Of a stretch of 64,000 nt of DNA, positions 23,040 to 33,695 are shown piece by piece. A program made the translations under genes and the position numbers. The notes under the pieces were generated by a model that saw nothing but the letters and a program-made list of their open reading frames with translations, ran no database searches and was not told the origin of the DNA. The stretch's first letter is position 1. Each line of letters opens with the position of its first letter. The stretch is from Doris montereyensis (Eukaryota; Mollusca; Gastropoda; Nudibranchia; Dorididae), in contig JAXRKP010000795.1 of the NCBI GenBank assembly GCA_037039925.1, forward strand, positions 127,001 through 191,000, read 5' to 3'.

Positions 23040-23960
23040 TCCTGAAAGAACGTCACTTCTGAATCTTCACACAAAAGTCCTTACTGTTAACACCCAACCG
23101 TCTTGCTTCCATTACTGTCATGTCCAGCCAGTCTGTTGTTATAGCTTGTTTCCATCTGTGCGTTGGTCTCCATCTTCCCTCTTGACCCCTAATTTTTGGT
23201 TCTAAAATCCATTTTTCCATTGCTTCATATTTCCTTATGTGCCCAAAATATTTGACTTTCCACGTCTTTATGTTGTTGAAAAGCCATTGGTGTTGGATCT
23301 TCATTCTTCCAAGGGCTATTTCATCACTTACTTTCTTCAACCAGGATATTCTGAATACTCTTCAGTGACATCTTTTTTTAAAGTATGTTATTCTTCTACT
23401 ATCCTCTCTGGTCAGTGTCCATGCTTAGAATCCATATGTCGCTGTTGGGAAGACATGCTTCTTAAGATTCTTAAGTTTGTCTCTGTGCATTGTCCATTTC
23501 AGACCTTTTCCCATCCTTTTCAATTTGATGTCTGTCAATGCCATCCGTCTAATATATGGTTGTTTTTCCTTTGGCTTTTATTCTGGCCCCTAGGTACTCA
23601 AAATTACTAACTATTTCCACTTCCTCTCCTTCTATTTTTGCCCTCTGATCACATTTGGGTATATCTACTATTTTGGTCTTTTTTACATTCAGCATCAGTC
23701 CTTGCCTTTCACTTTGTTCGTTCACTGCGTTCTTTCATTGCACGGATGAGGGTCTCTATTCCCTCGGTTGACTTTGCCAAGAGAGCCGTGTCATTTGCGT
23801 ATATAAGATTTTTCAGACACATCCTTTGTATTGGGAATTTATCATAATGTTCTTCCCCTACCCCCCCCCCCTCCCATCTTATTTTACATCCCTCATGATT
23901 TCTTCCGTATACAAACTGAACAGAATAAGAAACAAGAAAAGATCTAGTCATACACCCTAT
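23040..23960 (-). mobile_element. RTE-like LINE fragment with decayed catalytic motif
   Basis: Minus-strand open frames give, 5' to 3', IYANDTALLAKSTEG (reverse transcriptase palm motif, about 23800-23850) and, after several frame breaks, KVKYFGHIRKY, then EGRWRPTHRWKQ and MEARRLGVNSKDF (about 23053-23340), the C-terminal GHxxR/GRPxxxW domain of this LINE type. The palm motif has Asn where the second catalytic Asp should be (YAND for YADD), and the frame is broken, so the copy is inactive. It lies in the SERGEF intron between exons 7 and 8. Confidence 0.8.
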
Positions 23961-24186
23961 ATGAGGACAAATTCATATTTGTTTCTTCATTTCATTCTGG
24001 GTAACTAAAATAAGTTCAAACTAACTTAAGACTGTAGGTAAGTAAATCAATTGTCTACTTCTATTTTTAATGCAAATAATTCTGAAGATACCTTGTTTTT
24101 GTGTCGTTAACAAAAAATAAATAAATTATGAACGTAATATGAAGAATTCGGCTTCGTCGTGTGTAGATTACCTTTCAATAAGATCA

Positions 24187-24440
24187 ATTTTGAATGGCAA
24201 ACCATAGCTCTTGCACATTATCCTTTGGGAATTTGAATGGCAAACCATACCTCTTGCATATTATCCTTTGGGAATTTGAATGGCAAACCATACATCTTGC
24301 ATATTATCCTTTGGGAATTTGAATGGCAAACCATACATCTTGCACATTATCCTTTGGGAATTATCATATCTCTTGCACATTATCCTTTGGGAATTTGAAT
24401 GGCAAACCATACCTCTTGCACATTATCATTTGGGAAAAAA
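24187..24440 (+). repeat. 43-bp minisatellite
   Basis: Six units, one truncated, of a 43-bp repeat made of GAATGGCAAACCATAC, CTCTTGCACATTATCC and TTTGGGAATTT. The AATGGCAA landmark recurs at 43-bp spacing. Intronic, about 200 bp downstream of SERGEF exon 7. Confidence 0.95.
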
Positions 24441-24645
24441 AAAAAAAAAGCTTTCTATCTTATCTCACTACAAAAAAAAAAAAGTTTTTTTCATTGATAT
24501 TAATATAAATGCTTATTCTTTAGCATTTTTTGACGGTGAAGCTCATAAAAATAAATATTCAAAACATGGGTACATATATGTATACAATTAACATACAGAA
24601 AATAACTACTGGCACATCTTCGTTACTTTCATACTCTTGACTTAC

Positions 24646-24714
24646 TGCTGAGAGCTCCACTGTGATACATTCCAGCAAATAAAGATGTAACAGGGTCTGG
24701 ACTTGAAATTGAAA
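24646..24714 (-). CDS. SERGEF: SERGEF exon 7
   Basis: Small 69-nt exon, phase 1 to phase 1, between TTTCAG and GTAAGT. It encodes SISSPDPVTSLFAGMYHSGA and LSA. The inner-strand motif LFAGMYHSGAL matches the position of vertebrate VLAGSDHSASL. Short, but splice sites, phase and position all fit. Confidence 0.82.
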
Positions 24715-24767
24715 CTGAAAGGGAAAAAAATAGAGAAATTGCCGGCTCAGATTATTATATTGTCCTC

Positions 24768-24870
24768 ACCACAAATTTGATGATTTCGTAGTATGGTGAT
24801 AATTATTAAATTCCCATGACCTCACCACACATTTGATGATTTCGTAGTATGGTGATAATCATTAAATTCC
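24768..24870. repeat. 56-bp direct repeat, two copies
   Basis: CCTCACCACA, TTTGATGATTTCGTAGTATG and GTGATAAT, ATTAAATTCCCA occur twice in tandem, nearly identical. Confidence 0.9.
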
Positions 24871-24965
24871 CAGTTGTCAATTATCGAGTCCTATCTCCCA
24901 AATAGCTGTAACCAAATTCAGCCTACGTTTTATCATTAATTTCTCTTGCATTTCATCCAAACTGC

Positions 24966-25080
24966 AGTTTCAATTCAATTCAATTCAATAGATACTTTAT
25001 TGTCCATTACGACACACTGTCTGCTTTCCCACGTCATAATAAAAAGGGAATAAACTAAAATAAAATGCACATATAAGCAT
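24966..25080. repeat. LINE/SINE 3'-tail remnant with (CAATT)n
   Basis: A (TTCAA)n run followed by TAGATACTTTATTGTCCATT, the usual form of the 3' end of some non-LTR elements inserted in reverse orientation. No coding part recognised. Weak call. Confidence 0.4.
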
Positions 25081-25364
25081 GCTTAGATGAGGATATAATA
25101 ATGACATTAGTATTAAAATCTTATAAAATAGATTAAGCAAATTCTCTTTCTAGTCGTGAATTTTAGAACCTTTTCTTTCTTCAAAATGGGGTTTATGTGT
25201 ATTAAGGACAATATAATTGAGCCAACGAAAATGTTGACATTGGGATGGATAGTTGTTCAGACTATGGAGAAACGCCTCTTTCTCCCTCCCTGTTCCCATG
25301 TGCCGCAAATAATTTTATAGAATGTATCCACTGTCATCAGTTATTCAACGTGTACACGGAAAAG

Positions 25365-25560
25365 AGGAGCCGGTAGCTCAGTCGGTAGAGTGTCTGACAA
25401 CTACCCAGGAGGCCCGCATTGGATTTTCAGGTCCTGGCAAATTTTTTTCGAGTCCTCCTGTCGACCCAGCAATGAAATGGGCAGCTAAAGGTTTTTTTAT
25501 CAGACTCTGCACACAAAAAAACGATGGCGTGGAAAGCAATGGCAGACTATGACGTATGCA
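25365..25560 (+). mobile_element. tRNA-derived SINE (second family)
   Basis: GCCGGTAGCTCAGTCGGTAG and AGTGTCTGAC form a near-perfect tRNA 5' half with an intact A box. The B box has decayed. It is followed by GTCGACCCAGCAATGAAATG, GGCAGCTAAAGG and TTATCAGACTCTGC, the body shared with 22740-22870. Not a functional tRNA: the acceptor and T arms are absent. Confidence 0.8.
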
Positions 25561-25851
25561 TAGAAAAAATGAGGACTCTACTCCTGGTTACCATACGTTC
25601 AACTCTGAGTATGGGACGTTCTTACAAGGAATGGGTCAAAATCTTAGGGTGAAGTAATATCTGTCTAGTCTCATGTTAAGAAAGACTACGAGAATAAGTG
25701 GAGATTCACCATCATATTATTAGTTGATCAATAGGAGACTGTGAGTGAGGTAATGTCTCTTTCTCTCTCTCTCCCCCTTTATCCAATGCAAAATTAGATT
25801 TTAACATACGTATTTAAAATAGAATAAAACAGAGTAGGGGAAAACATTTAC

Positions 25852-25953
25852 CAAGCAATGGAACATGGGATTTGGGAATTATTTTCCCATCAGCAGTCCC
25901 TGTACCTAGTTGACCTCTTCTGCCATGACCCCATGCAAAGACAGAACCATCAG
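25852..25953 (-). CDS. SERGEF: SERGEF exon 6
   Basis: 102-nt exon between an acceptor ending CTAAG and donor GTAAAT, phase 1 to phase 1. It reads DGSVFAWGHGRRGQLGTG, then ADGKIIPKSHVPLL, a complete RCC1 blade start (SVFAWGxxxxGQLG). Vertebrate SERGEF has a longer insertion here (VFQWGTGLASCGRRL). Frame intact. Confidence 0.9.
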
Positions 25954-26029
25954 CTTAGAAAAAGACAAATAAAGGCTACAAGAAATCAAACCGAAATTAA
26001 ACATAGTGCATCCAACATACCAGTACAAC

Positions 26030-26225
26030 AACATTATTTGCAATGTTATTGTTACTTTTTAAAAGTACAACAACGTTATTTGCAATGTTATTGTTACTTT
26101 TTAAAAGTACAACAACGTTATTTGCAAATTGTAAAAGTACAACAACGTTATTTGCAATGTTATTGTTACTTTTAAAAAGTACAACAACGTTATTTGCAAT
26201 GTTATTGTTAATTTTTAAAAGTAAA
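26030..26225. repeat. 42-bp minisatellite
   Basis: About five units of 42 bp composed of AGTACAACAACGTTATTTGC and AATGTTATTGTTACTTTTTA, with one unit shortened. Located in the intron just upstream of SERGEF exon 6. Confidence 0.95.
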
Positions 26226-26372
26226 ATACTCATATTTATATTCAAGGTAACTGTTTAATTATGAGAATTAAATCGAGTACTGCACAAGAAAACTGTGTTT
26301 TTGTCAGAGCATCAACCATAAGTAAATATGGTTCACAATTCAAGTCACTTTAGTAACCAGTACACAAGCACA

Positions 26373-26424
<52 letters not shown>
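26373..26424. repeat. (TG)n microsatellite
   Basis: About 26 uninterrupted TG dinucleotides. Confidence 0.97.
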
Positions 26425-26425
<1 letters not shown>

Positions 26426-27141
26426 CAATGAACTGACAGAGATGAAGATTATTCACATAATCATACTGAATCATAGGTAAAGTATACCATAATTAAACCC
26501 TTAGTCCCCACAGAATATATATATCTTTACAAAGCCTGCATGACTTAAAGTAAATTCATGATATCAATCGTAAAGTAAACAGCCTAAGAAGTATTTTTCT
26601 CTGAGGACTTGGTGTCAAGGAAACTTGGTTGTAATGGCTATACGTGCGACAAAAGTACTGGGACAACAAAAACAGTGTTGCTGACCTCAGTATAATAATT
26701 TATTATATGCTATATTAATGTTAATATATTTTCAATTGAGCTCAGAAGTAATGGAAGACGTAAGTCCCTGATATATGACATATGAAATGTGTCCTTAAAA
26801 TGAACAAACCCATGCTTCTTTTTCCGTGTCCATATGAATAGTGGAGGCCTTGAACGAATGCAAAAAAAAAGTTCATTTTAATTTTACGCACATGATCTAA
26901 ACACAGAATTCCATTTTTCTTCCGAAATGCAAAGCATAGAGTTCGATTACGTATGACGTCATTTGATGCTCCTGAAAAATTATGTCAGGTGGACTTACGC
27001 GTTTACACAGGTTCAACGATGATATAAGAAGATGAAAAGAATGCCAAGACATTCACAACAACAACAGAAACTTTATAAGATGAAATAATTTTGATAAAAA
27101 TATCGTTAATCAGGAAGAAATCATTGTTAAATCGTTATTAC

Positions 27142-27254
27142 CTGCCAAAGTAAGAGCATGTCGCAATCCAGCTGCCACATAGATCTGCTTCGTCTCAGGG
27201 GAAAAACCAACCCTTCCCTTTGTAAGAACAATTGGTAAATGTAACAAGGGTAAT
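27142..27254 (-). CDS. SERGEF: SERGEF exon 5
   Basis: The end is fixed by donor GTAATA after GCAG. It reads TKGRVGFSPETKQIYVAAGL then RHALTLAG; AAGLRHAL is identical to the vertebrate SERGEF motif AAGLRHAV except for one residue. For the start I chose the acceptor CTTAG ending at 27255, which adds LPLLHLPIVL and gives exactly the phase left by exon 4. A nearer AG at about 27233 would break the phase. The chosen acceptor lies within a threefold tandem duplication (27232-27369). Confidence 0.82.
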
Positions 27255-27369
27255 CTAAGTGGATTGCACCCCCCCCCAATTAGTAAATGTAATTAAGATA
27301 ATCTATGTGGATTGTAAAAATAATAAACAAGTAAATGTTATTAGGATAATTTGTGGATTCCAAAAAAAC
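27232..27369. repeat. Triplicated segment spanning SERGEF exon 5 acceptor
   Basis: Three ~50-bp units on the + strand at 27232-27279, 27280-27330 and 27331-27369, each with GTAAATGT, AAT(C/T)T and GTGGATT in order. The first unit carries the start of exon 5 and its acceptor; the second keeps an AG at the same place; the third has lost it. Confidence 0.75.
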
Positions 27370-28200
27370 ACTTGAAAGTGTTATATTTTAACCCATTGTC
27401 GGTTTCTGTAACATTTTATTTTTTACAAGAACCCTATGCCTAACCCCCATCCTAGAGAACCGGGATTTATGTTCGAGATTTACTCCTAGACAGGTAGCTG
27501 AAGTGTATATGGCTAAGATTAGTATGATTTTTACAGACATTTAATGTTAACAACTCAAAGATAGGTTCATTGTCTTTATGTCCCTTATTCCAAGTCAATG
27601 AAAAGAATATTTGTTCTAGTGCAAAAGCCTTCAGGAGAATATTGTAGAGCTAGCAAAGTACTTAAATATAAGCATTCTGACAATATAGTTTTTACGATTT
27701 AAGTAAGAGGAGCTTATTCACATCCTTGTGAAGACAAATGAGGAATACAATATTTGTTCAAGGTCACAAACATTGCATTTAAAAAAATGCCTAAGCCAGC
27801 TAACTATCTGACAAAAATGTGTGCCTTACTGTTCCTATTGTGACTTGACTATTACAGATGCTTCCATTTTTAGGTTGACACCTATATCTTTAGCAAAAGA
27901 TTAATGGCTTACCTCTTCTCATTTACCTGGCTAAAGATCGCAGATCGCATATGTGAACAATATTGGAGCAAGTGCGTAAGAAAAGGTTTTTAAAATAGTG
28001 TCTATTTTAAACTGAAAGATAATTCAGCATCTTGAAATAGAACTGACAAACAAGGAGATAAATAATATAAAGTCAATGTGATTACGCTTAAAATGAATAT
28101 AAAGATATCGTTCTGTACTTTATTTTTAATATCTGAGGTAATACTTTTCAGAAGGAAAACAGAATATTGAAACAAAATGTTTACCAGAATTTGCACTCAC

Positions 28201-28291
28201 AGGGTAGAGGAATATTTCGCACCAACTTGCTCCAAGTCTCTTGCTAACTGACCAAAAGCATTTGAACCCCATGTGTACACAGAACCCTCTC
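28201..28291 (-). CDS. SERGEF: SERGEF exon 4
   Basis: 91-nt exon, phase 1 in and phase 2 out, between TTGCACAG and GTGAGT. It reads EGSVYTWGSNAFGQLARDLE then QVGAKYSSTL. SVYTWGSNAFGQL matches vertebrate QVLSCGSNSFGQL. Frame intact. The intron upstream of it (28292-42104) is the 13.8-kb repeat-filled intron 3. Confidence 0.92.
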
Positions 28292-28574
28292 CTGTGCAAT
28301 GACATTCATATAGGGTAAGTAAATAGATAAAATGAAACATTTTCAAACATAATTACACTACAGTATGTAGCAATACATAATATGTATGAACATAAACAAA
28401 ACTTTAAAAAATCCCAAAGCAACAAGCAAATATATAGTATTAATAACCAAACCCGCTTCCATACACCCATGGGTCTATATACTGATCTTCTCAAACAAAG
28501 CCTGACTTCAGAAATGTAGAGAACCATATTTTAGAAAAGTAAAAAAAACCCATTTAGATTTAAAAATGACTGAG

Positions 28575-28820
28575 AAGTCGCTGGCTTAAAAGTAAAAGTA
28601 ACATTATCTATTATGAATTCAATTCAGACCTATACACTGAAAGGAGAATGAGAACTGATAGAGAAAGAAAGAAATTCAGTTCAGATTGTAGGATAATGTC
28701 CTTATAATCTGAACTGAATTTCTTTCTTTCTTTATCAGTTCTCATTCTCCTTCTAGTTTATAGGTCTGAAGTGAATTCAGAATACATAATCTTACTTTTA
28801 CTTTTAAAGCCAGCGACCTT
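28575..28820. repeat. Near-perfect ~118-bp inverted repeat (hairpin)
   Basis: Left arm 28575-28693 and right arm 28699-28820 are reverse complements over almost their full length (for example AGTCGCTGGC with GCCAGCGACC, AGAATGAGAACTGAT with ATCAGTTCTCATTCT, CAGTTCAGATT with AATCTGAACTG), separated by a loop of only about five bases. A middle part, about 28630-28675, matches the 3' tail of the LINE ending near 30480. It begins about 40 bp before the LINE 5' part. Confidence 0.92.
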
Positions 28821-28869
28821 CGACGGCGAAATCATGAAAACATGAAGAAATTATTTTCAACAATCACAT

Positions 28870-30490
28870 CCCTCCAGAACATATGAAACAAGGAGTACAT
28901 ATCAATTAGTAAGAGTAATAGGTAATCCAGATGAGACAGCTGAAGATGTAGATATCTCAATAGAAGAACTCCAAACAGCTATAAGAAAAGTGAAATTAAG
29001 AAAGGCCCCAGAGAGATCAAGTTTATCTAGAAATGATTAAAAACCAAGGGAGAGAGGCAGACAAACTACTACATGCAATATGCCAACAAACATGGAAGTC
29101 AAAACACGTGCCCGACGACTGGAATAAGGGAACGGTAGTACCAATAGACAAGAAAGGATCAACTATGGAAGGCTCAAACTATAGAGAAATATCACTATTT
29201 AGCGTACCAGGAAAAGTGTATGCCAGGATTCTGAAAATGAGACTAAAGACAGGGTAGAGGATCAGATTGAAGAACACCAGAGTGGATTCAGACCAGGAAT
29301 AAGTGTACAAGACCACATATTTACAATTAGACAAATAAAAATGAAAATTCATTGAGAGAAATATTGACTTGCACCTGTGTTTTATTGACTTAAAAAAGGT
29401 ATTTGACGATGTGAGTAGGGTCGAACTATGGCATTCCTTAAAAGAACACAAAGTAGAGCAAAATTTAATAGAAGCCCTTAAAAGCTTGTACAATAAACCA
29501 ACATGTGCAGTGAGAGTAGCTGGAAATGTATTTGAAGAATTTGATGTAGATATACGAGTAAGACAGGGTTGTGTCCTAAGTCCTCTTTTGTTTATCAGAT
29601 TTATGGATTCAGTCGCAAAGGCATCCTCAAAAATGAAGAAAATAAATGTAGGTCTGTGGAAGCTCAAACCAGTAAATGTATCAATGCTTTCATTTGCTGA
29701 TGATTTAGTTCTGTTTTGAAAATCAGAAAGGGACATCCAGTCGAATATCAACATGATGAATAATGAATTAAATAAAAGAGGCATGCGAGTAAATGCAAAG
29801 AAAACCAAAATAATGCTAGTAACCAGGGAAGCTAAAACACAAAATCTTAAATTGGGCAGGGAGAATTTAGAACAAGTTGAAAGCTACAATTACGTAGGAG
29901 TAATGATTAACTCAGAGGGAAAACTAAGAGAAGAAATCAGCCAGAGAGTTCAAAGGCAAGTGCAATATATAACCATCTAAGAAAGGCATTTGTAGGTAAA
30001 CAAGAATTGTCAACAAAAACCAAAATGGCAGTTACAACACGTTTTATTGTCCTACTCTCCTTTATGGCAGTGAAACCTGGACCTTAGACAGTATGGAATA
30101 TAGTAGAGTACAGACAGCCGAAATAAAATATCTAAGAAGAGTAGTAGGGAAAACTAAAAGAGACAAAATCAGAAACAACAATAAGAGATCAATCCAAAGC
30201 AGATAGCATAAAACTAAGAAAGAAATGAATCACTGAGATGGTTTGGGCATGTTAACAGAATGAATGATAATAGAGTACCTAAATCAGCATACAGTGCTAA
30301 AATTCAAGGTAAAAGACCAAAAGGCAGACCTCGGAGAAAGTGGGAATAAGTCATAAAAGAGACATTAACGCAACAAAAAAAAACTTTCACGGAAGGAAAC
30401 AGAAACTGTCAGGACAGGGCAACTTGGAGAAATATCATTTCGGGCATCTAACCCCATACACTGGAAGGTAGAATGGGAGCTGACCAGGAA
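28870..30490 (+). mobile_element. RTE-like LINE, inactive, 5' truncated
   Basis: Fragments in several frames follow reverse transcriptase order: EELQTAIRKVKLRKAP (about 28963-29010), DDWNKGTVVPIDKKGST (29033-29257), CFIDLKKVFDDV, VRQGCVLSPLLF and SFADDLVLF (29369-29719, catalytic Asp pair intact), KRGMRVNAKKTKIM (29753-29980), then GHVNRM and RPKGRPRRKW (30240-30350), and a GGAAAGAAGGAAAG tail. A stop directly after FADDLVLF and several frame changes make it dead. No endonuclease domain is present. It lies in SERGEF intron 3 on the strand opposite to the gene. Assignment to an RTE-like group is from the C-terminal GHxxR/GRPRxxW block and is tentative. Confidence 0.85.
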
Positions 30491-30514
30491 AGAAGGAAAG
30501 AAAGAAAATGTAAT

Positions 30515-31135
30515 TATCTATCCAATTCTATCACCCATCCAATTCTATCACCCATGAAATATAATCACCTATGCAATTCTATCACCCATTCAATTATGTC
30601 ACCATCTAATTCTATCACTCATCCAATTCCATCGTCCAACAAATTCCATCACCCATCCAATTCAAGAGATTCAAATTATCTATCACCCATCAAAATCTAA
30701 TCATCTATCCAATTCTATCACCCATCCATTTCTATCATCCATTTAATTCTACCACCCCTCAAATTCTATCATACATAGAATTCAGAAAGTAAGATTATCT
30801 TTCACGTATAGAATTCAGAACTTAAGATCATCTATCAACCAACTAATGGAGACACAAATCATCGATCAATACTTATCCATTCAATTCAGAAGGTAAGGAA
30901 TGCAACTTAGATATTAAGATGTCTATCACCCCTCCAATTCAGGACGTAAGATATCTACCACACCTCTATTTTCAAAAGTAAGATATCTTTCTCCATCCAA
31001 CTTTAAAAAAGTAAACTATCTATCCCCTATCCAAGTTAGAAAGTATGATATCATCATTTATCCTATTTCAAAAGTAAGATATATCTATCACCCTTCCATT
31101 TTCAAAAGTAAGATCTCTACCACCTATTCAAATAT
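30515..31135 (+). repeat. Left, diverged flank of the 32-bp satellite
   Basis: Irregular units such as CTATCACCCATCCAATTC and AGTAAGATATCTATC with TCCAATT every 20-35 bp. They are recognisably related to the homogeneous array at 33.7-40.0 kb but much more diverged, as expected at the ageing edge of a satellite. Confidence 0.8.
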
Positions 31136-33695
31136 AATAATAATAATAATATGGAGATTTCTATAGCGCCTATACATCGAGATGCTCTAGGCGCTTTACA
31201 ATATCAAAGAAATACAAGAAAGAGTCAATAAAAATTGACAACATCAAAAATAAGTCTCTCGAAAATAATATGTCATTGTTTTTTGAAGGAGAGTTGAAGT
31301 TCTTGATGATCATTGGCAGAAGTTGAGATCATGGGACCATTGAATGAGATGCTTCATGCCTAATTTCGTATTTGGAATGGGTGAGGTAAGGAGGGATTTA
31401 TTCCCAGACCTCAGTGGGTGGTGTGACTGGTATACCAGTAACAGTTCAGACATATATTCAGGAGCTGTTCCATGTAGTGAGTTGTAAACCGTGCAAGCAA
31501 TCTTAAATTCGATGCGCTTGTGAACTGGAAGCCAGTGAAGGTCTTTTAAAACGGGTGTGATGTGATATTTGGTTTTTGTCCTGGTGACAACACGGGCGCA
31601 TTGATTTTGGATTTGTTGGAGATTCTTTATCTGGCCAGATTGGATGTTATATAGCAGGCCATTGCAGTAATCGAGATAACTGATGACAAATACAAGAATC
31701 AACAGTTTGGTTGTTCCTTCATCCAAATACTGACGAGTTTTATGTATCCATCTCAGGTTAATGTAGCATTTTTGCTTGATATTTTTTATGTGATTTTCCA
31801 TGGATAGAGTCTGATAAAAAATGAAGCCTACATTGCTGACAGATCCATCGGCTTCAGTGGTATCATTGCCAACGAGGATGTTATTCACGTTGATTTTCTG
31901 AAGATTATATTTTGAGCCAAAAGTTATCAATTCCGTTTTACTGTCATTTAGTTTCAATTTATTGTGGCCCATCCATTCTCGGATGTTTTTTGAATGTTGG
32001 ATTCCATTTGTAATTTGACCGATGTTTCATCAGAAGAAGAGAATGGAATGTAAACTTGTGTGTCATCAGCATGTAGATGAAACTGAAGTATTTGGTCGGT
32101 TATAACATCACACAGCGGTATAGTGTATATGCTGAAGAGCATTGGTCCTAGGATTGAACCCTGTGGTACACCATATCAGTTCCGTCGATGATTTGTTATT
32201 GATGGTAACAATTTTGGTTATGTTGAATAGGTAACTCTTTAGCAACTCAAGTACAATATCCGATATATTAAAACGCTTCACGAGAAGAGATATGAGTAAT
32301 GCTTGATCGATTGTATCGAATGCAGCACTTAGATCGAGTAGTACCATCATGACGCATTTCTTGTTGTCAACTTCTGTGGCAATGTCGTTGAGGACACAAA
32401 TCAGTGCTGTTTCTGTTGAATGAGTCGTTTTATAGGCCGACTGAATTTGGTGCTTTACCCACTCAGATGGATATGGGTGTTGAGTCGGTTAAAGACTGTC
32501 TTTTCGATAATCTTTGGATAGAAAATTCAAATTTGACACTGGGCGATAGTTCTTTAATTCCTCTTTGTCAAGTGATGGTTTTTTATTATTATTAATGGAA
32601 CAACTGAAGCTTTCTTCAGACAGCCGGGAATATCGTTGTTTTCAAGGCTTTCGTTAACGATTGATGACATAGCATGAGCGAGTTCATGAGCACAAGATTT
32701 CAATAGCGATGTTGGGATAGAATCTAATGAGCATGTCTTATTTGGCATACCCTTTAGAAGACCAACGATCTTAGTGGAATGTGTGGCTTCGAATTTAGAC
32801 AATTTTGATGATGCAGTTGTCTGCGTTGGTTCAAGGTTCGATCCAGTTTTAAGTGATTCCACATCAAGTTGGCACCTATTGTTTTGAACTTTCTCTGTGA
32901 AGTAGTTATTGAATTTTTCACAGAGTTCGGATTCTGAATTACTGGTAGGCAGACTGTCTTTTGATGAATTTCAGTTTCTTAGTCCGTTGGTTATTTTGAA
33001 TAATTCTTGGGGATCGCCTCTCTTGTCAAGAATTGTTTCTTTAAGTATTTTCTTTGGCATCTGTGATCAGTTAGTTTGTTTCGTTTTTTAGACAATCTGT
33101 ACATTTTTTGTTGATTTCCAGTCTAGTTCGCATCCAAAGCCTTTCTATTCTCCGTCTTTTTCGTTTTGTCTCTCGTATGCTGGAATTGTACTGAGTACTA
33201 TCTACAATTTTCACCCGTTTTAAAGGTACTAAATGATCCAGGACAGTTGTTAATGAATCATAGAGCGCGTTTACTTTGTTTTCAACCCCGGATGCTTCAG
33301 TGACCTTAGAACAGATGTTAATTTCATTGATAGCCATTTTTAATTGCTGTATGTTAAGATCCTTGGTTTTTCTGAAAGTTATTATTTTTGCTCATAGGTA
33401 GAGGTTTTGGAAATTGGAGGCTGAACAGTATTGTGGAATGATCTGAAAATCTTCATGATCCACTTTAATAGACGAACATAGAATGACTCATCGGATCTTG
33501 TTATCAAAAGATCGAGTGTATGTCCAACTTCATGAGTAGGCTTAGAGACAAGTTGTGTAAGATTGAAGGAAGAAAGGATTTGTTAAATAGGGAAGAACGT
33601 AGCTCAGCATGGAAATTAAAATCTCCCATCAATATCAATCGACCTGGTTTCAGATAAATTTGACTCAAAAGGCTACGATATCCATCACACATCCA
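31136..33695 (-). mobile_element. CR1/L2-like LINE inserted into the satellite, 5' truncated
   Basis: Minus-strand pieces in 5' to 3' order: endonuclease end with ILMGDFNFHAE (about 33610), a linker (33071-33337), NKTCSLDSIPTSLLKS (about 32740), reverse transcriptase LLDLSAAFDTIDQALL (about 32300-32345), [14 protein letters not shown] (about 32050), then the connection and thumb region with [25 protein letters not shown] and ITPVLKDLHWLPVHKRIEFK (31310-31972). The 3' end has the AAGCGCCTAGAGCATC / GGCGCTATAGAAAT signature and an ATT microsatellite (31137-31150). Stops and frame breaks make it inactive. Satellite lies on both sides, so it inserted into an existing array. Confidence 0.9.

Noticed and set aside
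25365..25400. Functional tRNA gene (clear A box)
   Set aside because: The B box and acceptor stem are missing and a SINE body follows; the same holds for 47518-47590.
26640..26700. Possible Tc1-type terminal repeat (GCGACAAAAGTACTGGGACA)
   Set aside because: The string resembles Tc1 ends, but I found no matching inverted copy or transposase nearby.
29179..29808. 209-codon minus-strand frame
   Set aside because: Antisense shadow of the + strand LINE reverse transcriptase, whose motifs (FADDLVLF, VRQGCVLSP) are unmistakable.
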